From NCBI GenBank assembly GCA_011051925.1, contig DRKE01000222.1, positions 1 to 10,370 of the forward strand: a stretch of 10,370 nt of DNA, written 5' to 3'. The notes beneath the pieces were generated by a model that had not been told where the DNA came from, ran no database searches, and saw nothing but the letters and a program-made list of their open reading frames with translations. A program made the position numbers and the translations under genes. Shown here one piece after another: positions 5,218 to 10,370 of the stretch (the stretch's first letter is position 1; each line of letters begins with the position of its first letter). Origin of the DNA: Deltaproteobacteria bacterium (GTDB taxonomy: Bacteria; Myxococcota_A; UBA9160; UBA4427).

Positions 5218-6267
5218 TCAGCCCGGAGGCCGTTGCGGTCCCCCCTGGCATCGGGTGTCCCGCCATGCCGTCCACATCCAGACGGCGACCGCGACCGCGA
5301 TGGTCACCTCACGCAGCTCGGACCCGACGTTGTTGCGATCATAGACCCCTTCGATCTCGGGGATCCAGGCGGCGGCAAAGAGGACCGCCATCGACCACCA
5401 GGGAGGCACGGGAACGTCGAGTGCCCACATCAGCCGCCGGAAGGCGCCACTCACGAGGATCAGGAGCGCAACGCCACCGCCCAGGGTCCAAGCGATCAAG
5501 CGCAGCCCCCAGTTGGCCCATCGCGTCACCCCGACCGCCTCGGGCAGCGCCAGGTTGTGCAGGCTGAGATCTCCCTGGATGTTCACCTGGTCGAAGGTCT
5601 CGGGTGTTTCGTAGCGGAGATAGGTCTGTCCCCAATCCGTTTCCTCGGCTGCGATCAGGAAGCAGCCCAGGGCGCCGAGGACGAGGAACCAGCGCCTGGG
5701 TCGGCCCGACGCCGATCGTTCCCGGGCGACGAGCCAGAGCGCCCGCAGCGACAGGAGAAAACCCCCGAGGTAGCCGAGCACCGTCAACGTCTCGAGCGGG
5801 CCGTTTTCGAAGGTGAGGTCGTAGGGCCAACGAGCATGCAGACCCAATCCGATCCCGATGGCCCCGAACCAGAGAAGGGCCGCGCCCCAGGCAACGACGC
5901 CTGCAGCCCGCGATCGGAACCCGGGCACGACGTCCCCGGGCGAAAGGGGCGACGGGGCATCGTGCCAGCGCTGGATCGCCGTGCGGATGTCCGCCTCGAG
6001 GCTGCGACGAAGCGCCCACAGCCCGACCAGGCCGGCCGCCAGGACGAACAATCCCACTCGGGCGATGCGGAGCTGGGCGATGTTCCGGTCATCTCCGCCC
6101 GTGGCCGGATCGATCAGCCACGCGCCCAGCGCGAGCCCACCCGCCAGCACGAGTGCGACATGCCAGAGCGGATGGACCGAGGGGGGGGCCGCTTCCTCTG
6201 GTCGTGAGTCCTCGCGATCTCCGTCTGTGATCAGCGGATGATCCCCACGTTTCCCCGACTCCTGCAC
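5218..6267 (-). CDS. Eight-helix membrane protein of an uncharacterised EExxWGQ family
   Basis: A 349-residue protein with a polar N-terminus (1-32) and about eight hydrophobic helices: near 33-52, 69-88, 121-145, 158-181, 191-208, 250-275, 290-307 and 318-336. The conserved-looking part is FENGPLETLTVLGYLGG (153-169), then AEETDWGQ (207-214), ETPETF (220-225), NIQGDLSLHN (229-238), and ELREVTIA (317-324). I recall the pattern EDGPxE / GEEISWGQ / TPE / NxQxExNLHN / ExxE from unannotated bacterial membrane proteins; no function is established. The charged residues inside helices suggest binding or catalysis in the membrane. GTG at 6267 is chosen because GGGAG lies 6 bases before it. The frame stays open to 6579, with an ATG at 6378 that lacks a ribosome site and would add a sequence of composition unlike the rest. 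It converges on the methyltransferase and diverges from the SGNH gene. Confidence 0.75.
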   Translation of the reverse strand: MQESGKRGDHPLITDGDREDSRPEEAAPPSVHPLWHVALVLAGGLALGAWLIDPATGGDDRNIAQLRIARVGLFVLAAGLVGLWALRRSLEADIRTAIQRWHDAPSPLSPGDVVPGFRSRAAGVVAWGAALLWFGAIGIGLGLHARWPYDLTFENGPLETLTVLGYLGGFLLSLRALWLVARERSASGRPRRWFLVLGALGCFLIAAEETDWGQTYLRYETPETFDQVNIQGDLSLHNLALPEAVGVTRWANWGLRLIAWTLGGGVALLILVSGAFRRLMWALDVPVPPWWSMAVLFAAAWIPEIEGVYDRNNVGSELREVTIAVAVAVWMWTAWRDTRCQGGPQRPPG

Positions 6268-6273
6268 CCTTGT

Positions 6274-6278
6274 CTCCC
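6274..6278 (-). promoter_or_regulatory. Shine-Dalgarno GGGAG deciding a GTG start
   Basis: On the minus strand GGGAG lies 6 bases before GTG (6267-6265). The octamer CGAGGGAG, seen as CTCCCTCG on the plus strand, is repeated at 6274-6281 and 6283-6290, giving two purine-rich sites in tandem. This supports the 349-residue form of the membrane protein. Confidence 0.6.
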
Positions 6279-6470
6279 TCGCCTCCCTCGGCGCGTGGCC
6301 CCGGCGTGCCGTTCGGGGCAAGCCGGATCCGCGCTGCAGACGTCGTGGACCCGGGCCTCGGATCCCTGCCTCGGCCATCGGCCCATCAGGACGATTCCTG
6401 AAGCTGGCGTCTTTTCCGAAGCATGCCAGAGTCAAGCCAGGCTGCCGAGGCCGAGGCTGGAAATCGAATC

Positions 6471-6486
6471 CCCGCTCGAGAGCGGG
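6471..6486. repeat. Inverted repeat upstream of the SGNH-PssDE-GT2 operon
   Basis: CCCGCT-CGAG-AGCGGG is a perfect 6-bp inverted repeat with a 4-base centre, ending 18 bases before the TAGACT box. It covers the place where a -35 box would be expected. It could be an operator, but this rests on position alone. The rest of the 250-base spacer 6268-6517 holds no gene I can support. Confidence 0.35.
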
Positions 6487-6504
6487 CGTCCCCTCCGCTT
6501 CGGC

Positions 6505-6510
6505 TAGACT
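6505..6510 (+). promoter_or_regulatory. Candidate -10 box for a leaderless transcript
   Basis: TAGACT lies 7 bases before the GTG start of the SGNH hydrolase, and no ribosome site is present between them. This spacing would place the transcription start at or next to the GTG, as in leaderless mRNAs of GC-rich bacteria. No -35 match is seen. The same hexamer lies upstream of the oxygenase (401-406, minus strand). Confidence 0.35.
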
Positions 6511-6517
6511 CGCCCCC

Positions 6518-7699
6518 GTGCAGGGATCACCCCGTCGAATCCTCATCACGCTTCTCGCCCTCGGCCTGGGCGGGATCATCGCGCTTCTCCTCCTCGAGGT
6601 CGGGCTCCGGATCTACAACCCGATTCCGCGAACGGTTCGAGGCCGTTCGATCACCCTGCCCGTCAACCGGAGCGTCATCTACACCAATCCGATGAAGACC
6701 TCGAAGGTCGACCGGCAGGTCACCGTCACCCGCAACCGTCTGGGCTTTCGCGGGCCGGATCCGCCTGACGATCTGGATGCCTGGCTCAGTGTGATCGCCG
6801 TCGGCGGCAGTACGACGGAATGCCGTTTCCTGAGTGACGATCGGACCTGGCCCGCCCTCGTGGCCGCCCGACTCGACGCGGTCTATGACTCCGTCTGGTT
6901 AAACAATGCCGGGCTCGACGGCCATTCGACCTTCGGGCACATGGTCCTGCTCGAGCAGATCGTTCTCGATCTCCACCCGGACTACCTGCTGCTGCTCGTG
7001 GGCGTGAACGATGTCGGGCGGGACGACCTCAGCCAATTCGATCTCAGCATCGATCCCGCAGCCCAGTCGCTGCGCGACCGTTTCATCGCGGCGAGCGAGC
7101 TGCTCAGCACGATGCAGGTCCTGTACCGCTCCCTGCATGCATCCAGGCTGGGCCTCGAGCACCTGAGGGAGCTCGACCTGACGACCGTCCCGCGAATCCC
7201 GGTCGACGAGAGGGCCATCGCGGCGGCGGTGCGGGCGCATCGAACGCGCTTCACGGAGCCCTACAGCAAGCGCCTCACCCGGATCGTCGAGATGTCCCGG
7301 GCCGCCGGAAGCGAGCCCGTCCTGATCACACAACCCGTCCTCTGGGGCGAAACGGTCGATCCGACCACGGGCATCGATCTCGGCCCCCTGGCCTATTCCG
7401 GAACCAACGGTGCGACCCGCTGGCGGGTGCTCGAAGCCTACAATGATGTCACCCGTCGGATCGGAGCGGAACACGGCGTGCTCGTCATCGACGCGGCCCG
7501 CCGCATGCCGAAGGATTCGCGCCTCTACTACGATTGGATGCATTACAGCAATGAAGGCGCCGCCGAAATGGCCGGGATCGTCGCATCCGAGCTCATCCCC
7601 TGGATCGAGCGCCGAAGCGCACTCAAGTCCCCTTCGGGAAGCGGCGATAGAGCGGATCTGGCGCCCCGAAAAGAAATCGTCACGGATCAGGACCCTTGA
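6518..7699 (+). CDS. Membrane-anchored SGNH/GDSL-type hydrolase
   Basis: A 393-residue protein with one N-terminal hydrophobic anchor (about 8-28) and a large domain probably outside the membrane. SGNH blocks are visible: GGSTTE (96-101) with Ser98 as nucleophile, NNAGLDGHS (129-137) with the block II Gly, GVND (162-165) giving the block III Asn164, and DWMHYSNEG (339-347) with Asp339 and His342 completing the triad. These are esterases or acyl-transfer enzymes, and in polysaccharide loci they commonly add or remove O-acetyl groups. That role here is inference. GTG at 6518 is the only start that keeps the anchor; there is no ribosome site, but TAGACT lies 7 bases upstream. The first gene of a four-gene chain, its TGA overlaps the next start as TTGA. 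Residues 363-393 are a charged tail with no visible domain. Confidence 0.85.
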   Translation: MQGSPRRILITLLALGLGGIIALLLLEVGLRIYNPIPRTVRGRSITLPVNRSVIYTNPMKTSKVDRQVTVTRNRLGFRGPDPPDDLDAWLSVIAVGGSTTECRFLSDDRTWPALVAARLDAVYDSVWLNNAGLDGHSTFGHMVLLEQIVLDLHPDYLLLLVGVNDVGRDDLSQFDLSIDPAAQSLRDRFIAASELLSTMQVLYRSLHASRLGLEHLRELDLTTVPRIPVDERAIAAAVRAHRTRFTEPYSKRLTRIVEMSRAAGSEPVLITQPVLWGETVDPTTGIDLGPLAYSGTNGATRWRVLEAYNDVTRRIGAEHGVLVIDAARRMPKDSRLYYDWMHYSNEGAAEMAGIVASELIPWIERRSALKSPSGSGDRADLAPRKEIVTDQDP

Positions 7700-8166
7700 C
7701 CATCCACGCGAATGCTCGCCCCCGCAAGATCCTCGCCGTCTCGAGCGGCGGCGGGCATTGGGTCCAGCTCCGCCGGGTCGTGCCCGCCTTCACGGGACAT
7801 CGGGTCGTCTACGTCACGATCGATCCGACCTACCGCAAGGACGTCCCCGATGAAAAGGTCTACATCGTGAACGACGCCACGCGCTGGGACCGGTGGGGCT
7901 CACTCCGGCTCGCCTTCTCGATCCTCCGGATCCTGATTCGCGAACGGCCCGACGCGATCGTGTCGACCGGAGCGGCCCCGGGCTGCTTCGCGATCCTCTT
8001 CGGGCGTTTCCTGAGGGCCCGAACGGTCTGGATCGACAGCATCGCCAATGTCGAATCCATGTCGCTGTCGGGCATGATGGTGCGGCGCCATGCCGACCTC
8101 TGGCTCACCCAGTGGGCCCATCTCGCCCGCCCCGAAGGCCCCGAGCATGCGGGGCGCGTGTTTTGA
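7696..8166 (+). CDS. pssD: PssD/Alg14-like glycosyltransferase subunit
   Basis: A 156-residue protein matching the Alg14/PssD/Cps14F family. This is the acceptor-binding, membrane-associated partner that recruits a PssE/Alg13 subunit to form one GT-B enzyme at the inner face of the membrane. Seen: KILAVSSGGGHWVQL (11-25) with the family's SGGGH loop, a hydrophobic stretch LRLAFSILRILI (70-81), DAIVSTGAAPG (86-96), and DSIANVESMSLSG (114-126). TTG at 7696 is chosen because it overlaps the SGNH stop as TTGA and gives the family's normal N-terminus and length. Translational coupling to the gene before it is likely. Its own stop overlaps the PssE start in the same way. The pair makes glucosyl, galactosyl or GlcNAc bonds in known systems; the sugar here cannot be read from sequence. 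Confidence 0.9.
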   Translation: MTIHANARPRKILAVSSGGGHWVQLRRVVPAFTGHRVVYVTIDPTYRKDVPDEKVYIVNDATRWDRWGSLRLAFSILRILIRERPDAIVSTGAAPGCFAILFGRFLRARTVWIDSIANVESMSLSGMMVRRHADLWLTQWAHLARPEGPEHAGRVF

Positions 8167-8672
8167 TCTTCGTCACCGTCGGCGCGCAGATGCCCTTCGA
8201 TCGCCTGATCGAATGGGTCGACGCCTGGGCGGTCGCCGGCGATCGTTCGGACGTCATGGCCCAGATCGGCCCCTCGACGTTCCAGCCGAAGCGCGTTCGA
8301 GTGCTTCCGTTCATGGATCCCCCGACCTTCCGCCGGACGATGATGGAGTCGAGCTGCGTCGTCGCCCACGCGGGAATGGGCACGATCCTCTCGGCCCTCG
8401 AACTCGGAAAACCGATTCTCGTCGTTCCCCGCCTCGGCGCCCTTTCGGAAACGCGGAATGATCACCAGGTCGCGACGGCGCGTCGCTTCCGTGCGGAGGG
8501 TCTCGTCCTTTCCGCCGAGACCCGCGAGGCCTTCATCGCGGGGATGGCCGAGCTCGAGGCACAGCCCCCTGATGGGCCGAGGATCCCCGCACGCGCCTCG
8601 GATGCGCTGCTCGACCGCCTGCGCCGCTTCGTCGTCGGGGAGCCCTGGCCCCCGGAACGGGAATCGCGATGA
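8163..8672 (+). CDS. pssE: PssE/Alg13-like glycosyltransferase catalytic subunit
   Basis: A 169-residue protein of the GT28 C-terminal domain type (Alg13/PssE/Cps14G), which binds the nucleotide sugar and works only with its PssD/Alg14 partner. Seen: the typical opening MIFVTVGAQMPFDRLI (1-16), VVAHAGMGTI (66-75) with the His-Ala-Gly donor-binding loop, GKPILVVPR (82-90), and ETRNDHQ (96-102). Alg13 family members begin almost directly with this FVTVG strand, so the TTG at 8163, which overlaps the PssD TGA as TTGA, is the natural start. A GGGG stretch lies 7 bases upstream. The frame is open further upstream, but that part is a shadow of pssD. The stop overlaps the GT2 start as ATGA. The PssD-PssE gene order is the usual one for this enzyme in exopolysaccharide and capsule loci. 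Confidence 0.9.
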   Translation: MIFVTVGAQMPFDRLIEWVDAWAVAGDRSDVMAQIGPSTFQPKRVRVLPFMDPPTFRRTMMESSCVVAHAGMGTILSALELGKPILVVPRLGALSETRNDHQVATARRFRAEGLVLSAETREAFIAGMAELEAQPPDGPRIPARASDALLDRLRRFVVGEPWPPERESR

Positions 8673-9517
8673 TCTCGGTCATCGTTCCCGCACATGACGA
8701 GGCCCGCGTGATCGGCCGTTGTCTGCGGAGCATGCTCGAGGGCGCCGAGGAGGGAGAACTCGAGATCCTCGTCGTCTGCAACGGCTGCACGGACGAGACC
8801 GCCGACATCGCCCGCTCGTTCGGGCCTCCGGTCCGGGTCCTCGAATCTCCGATCGCTTCGAAGAACGCCGCATTGAATCTCGGCCATGAAACCGCGATGG
8901 CCTATCCGCGTTTCTTCGTCGATGCCGACATCGAGCTGCCCCTCGAATCGATCCGCAAGGTGGCCGAGGTGTTGCGCCGCGGCGAGGTCCATGGGGCCGC
9001 GCCACGCATCCGGGTCGACCTGCGGGAGGCGAGCTGGCCCGTGCGTGCCTACTACGACATCTGGCTGCGCACGCCCTACGTCCGGGAGGGCATGCTGGGA
9101 TCGGGTGTCTACGCGATCAGCGAGGAAGGCGGACGCCGCTTCGATCGCTTTCCGGACATCATCGCGGACGACGGCTTCGCGCGCCTGCTCTTCACACCCG
9201 GGGAACGACGATCCGTCGATGACTGCCATTTCGTGATGACCCCACCGAAGACCCTTCGCAGTCTGATCCACATCAACGTCCGCCGCCGCGTCGGGCTCTT
9301 CGAGATGGCGGAGCTCCATCCCGAGACGACCCGGAACGAAGCCCGGCATCAGCGCGGGGCAATCTATCGCCTCGCGTCCGATCCCCGGCGCTGGCCCGGC
9401 CTCGCTGTCTATCTCTATGCGAAGGCGGCGTGCATGCTCCTCTACCGCTGGAAGGCCGCGCGGGGTCGCCAGAAGGAATGGAATCGCGACGAGACCTCCC
9501 GGGAGGGGGGAGACTAG
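8669..9517 (+). CDS. Family 2 glycosyltransferase (GT-A fold)
   Basis: A 282-residue protein that starts at the first strand of the GT2 domain (MISVIVPAHDEARVIGRCL, 1-19). Then come VVCNGCTDETADIA (35-48), the metal-binding DAD at 85-87 in FFVDADIEL, GSGVYAIS (144-151) for the acceptor region, and ADDGF (166-170), which fits the place of the catalytic acid-base. The usual QxxRW is not seen; INVRRRVG (202-209) lies where it might be. A mildly hydrophobic stretch, VYLYAKAACMLLYRW, follows near the C-terminus and may touch the membrane. It transfers a sugar from a nucleotide donor in the cytoplasm, probably to the same lipid-linked glycan as PssDE. It is the last gene of the coupled chain (ATGA overlap with pssE), and its TAG stop shares CTAG with the stop of the opposing GT4 gene. 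Confidence 0.85.
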   Translation: MISVIVPAHDEARVIGRCLRSMLEGAEEGELEILVVCNGCTDETADIARSFGPPVRVLESPIASKNAALNLGHETAMAYPRFFVDADIELPLESIRKVAEVLRRGEVHGAAPRIRVDLREASWPVRAYYDIWLRTPYVREGMLGSGVYAISEEGGRRFDRFPDIIADDGFARLLFTPGERRSVDDCHFVMTPPKTLRSLIHINVRRRVGLFEMAELHPETTRNEARHQRGAIYRLASDPRRWPGLAVYLYAKAACMLLYRWKAARGRQKEWNRDETSREGGD

Positions 9518-10370
9518 TCGCGCGCCCCGGGCGCGGCGACCGACCCCGCCTCGCCTGGGATCGCTGCCTTGAAGAGGGTTTCGAGACGCGCGACCTCGGT
9601 CTCGACGAAATGATCCCTCCGGACCTTCGCCCGTCCGAGGCGCCCCTTCTCCGTCAATTCTGCCACCGACGCGTCGAGTGCCTGCCGCATGGCGCCGGCC
9701 AACGCCTGCACGTCGCCGGCGGGCACGATCCAGCCATCCGTGTCGTCGACGAGCTCGGGAATGCCGGCGATGAAGGTGCTGATGACGGGCCGACCGAGCG
9801 CCAGGGATTCCATGATCACGACCGGAAGTCCCTCGGCGAAGCTCGGCAGGACCATCACCCGCGCGGAGCGAAGACGCGACCGCACCTCGGCTTCGGGAAT
9901 CCAGCCCGTGATCTCGAGATGCGTGCCGAGTCCGAGTTCGGCCGCCCGGCGCTCGACCTCCGCCCGCATTTCCCCGTCGCCCGCCAGGACGAGTCGACAA
10001 TCGACCCCCGCATGGACCAGTTCCGCCAGGGCCTCGAGGAGCAGGAGCTGGCCCTTCTGGGCACAGAGCCGGCCGACACAGACGAAGGTCCGGCACGCCG
10101 TCTCGATCGGGATCGGACTCTCGAAGAAGTCCGCATCGACCGAGCAGTGTACGACGTGGATCTTCGGCCAGTCCCGAAGGTCGGCCCAACGGCGCAGCTG
10201 CGCCGCCGTGAACGAACTGATCGCGACCGTGAAACGCGTCTCCGCGACCCGGGCGCCCAGCTCGAAACCCCGGGGATCATCGAATTCGTCGGGACCGTGA
10301 ACGGTCATGCTGAAACCGGGTCCCCCCAGACGATGGATGATCGCAGCGACCGCCGCCGCGTTGCGACCGA
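9514..10370 (-). CDS. Family 4 glycosyltransferase (GT-B fold), N-terminus cut by window edge
   Basis: The visible 284 residues begin before the window edge; the frame is open through 10370 with GRNAAAVAAIIHRLGGPGFS preceding the internal MTVHGPDEFD, so the ATG at 10308 is not the start. Seen in order: VHGPDEFD from the N-terminal Rossmann domain, VAISSFTAAQL and VVHCSVDADFF at the domain hinge, then FVCVGRLCAQKGQ with the donor-binding Arg and Lys. LVLAGDGEMRAEVE follows, then FAEGLPVVIMES with the paired glutamates of the EX7E motif, and AGIPELV. This is the retaining GT4 pattern, which adds a sugar from a nucleotide donor in the cytoplasm. About 80-130 residues are probably missing, judging by usual family length. 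It converges on the GT2 gene with a 4-base overlap of stop codons. Confidence 0.9.
   Translation of the reverse strand, partial: GRNAAAVAAIIHRLGGPGFSMTVHGPDEFDDPRGFELGARVAETRFTVAISSFTAAQLRRWADLRDWPKIHVVHCSVDADFFESPIPIETACRTFVCVGRLCAQKGQLLLLEALAELVHAGVDCRLVLAGDGEMRAEVERRAAELGLGTHLEITGWIPEAEVRSRLRSARVMVLPSFAEGLPVVIMESLALGRPVISTFIAGIPELVDDTDGWIVPAGDVQALAGAMRQALDASVAELTEKGRLGRAKVRRDHFVETEVARLETLFKAAIPGEAGSVAAPGARD

Noticed and set aside
6407..6435. Promoter for the membrane protein with -35 TTGACT at 6435-6430 (minus)
   Set aside because: The -35 hexamer is good, but the hexamer 17 bases downstream (AGACGC) does not resemble a -10 box, and neighbouring spacings are no better.
6268..6579. N-terminal extension of the membrane protein up to 6579 or to the ATG at 6378
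   Set aside because: The added sequence is Arg/Pro/Gly-rich and unlike the rest, has no ribosome site, and the longest form would overlap the SGNH gene. The GTG at 6267 has GGGAG at ideal spacing.
7893..8162. Upstream extension of pssE inside pssD
   Set aside because: The sequence is a frame-shadow of pssD. Alg13-type proteins begin at MIFVTVG, and the TTG at 8163 matches this and overlaps the pssD stop.
8462..10189. Minus-strand 575-codon frame across the GT2 and GT4 genes
   Set aside because: It runs antisense to pssE and GT2 and in another frame of GT4, whose motifs are all intact in their own frames. The translation has no recognisable domain.
9514..10308. GT4 gene starting at the ATG at 10308
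   Set aside because: The frame stays open to the window edge with conserved N-terminal-domain sequence (HRLGGPGFS before MTVHGPDEFD), so this Met is internal and the gene is partial.

Overview
The window is GC-rich bacterial DNA, densely coding. Every recognisable gene fits an extracellular or cell-surface polysaccharide locus. Five of the nine larger genes start with TTG or GTG. Several starts have strong GGAGG-type ribosome sites, and genes sit on both strands in short blocks. Nothing here fixes the taxon. The gene style (GC-rich, PssD/PssE pair, large beta-helix protein, GT-C enzymes) would suit an uncultured member of the former Deltaproteobacteria, Myxococcota, Planctomycetota or a similar phylum. 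That is a guess. No tRNA, rRNA, CRISPR array, insertion sequence or phage gene was seen.

Left block, minus strand (1-4168). Transcribed right to left, this holds a polytopic GT-C/GT39-like membrane glycosyltransferase (2402-4168), a secreted right-handed beta-helix protein with a signal peptide (498-2300), and the N-terminal part of a 2OG-Fe(II) oxygenase that runs off the left edge (1-376). Each gap carries a terminator-like hairpin ending in GGGGTTTT, followed by a candidate -10 box, so the three may be separate transcripts.

Middle (4169-6517). A 302-base divergent spacer holds two strong hairpins and a doubtful 42-codon ORF. It is followed by a plus-strand class I SAM methyltransferase (4471-5148). 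Converging on that is a minus-strand eight-helix membrane protein (5218-6267) with an EExDWGQ / TPE / LHN signature of an uncharacterised family. A second divergent spacer (6268-6517) carries a small inverted repeat and a candidate leaderless promoter.

Right block, plus strand (6518-9517). Four genes are each joined by a 4-base stop/start overlap: a membrane-anchored SGNH hydrolase, a PssD/Alg14-like subunit, a PssE/Alg13-like subunit and a GT2 glycosyltransferase. This is a clear translationally coupled operon. A minus-strand GT4 glycosyltransferase (9514-10370) meets it tail to tail, sharing CTAG, and is cut by the right edge.

Taken together: PssD/PssE, GT2 and GT4 would add sugars to a lipid-linked glycan on the cytoplasmic side. 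The GT-C protein would add sugar on the periplasmic side from a lipid-linked donor. The SGNH hydrolase and methyltransferase could decorate the glycan or its precursors, and the beta-helix protein could trim, epimerise or bind the exported polymer. No priming transferase, flippase, polymerase or exporter lies in the window, so the cluster probably continues beyond both edges.
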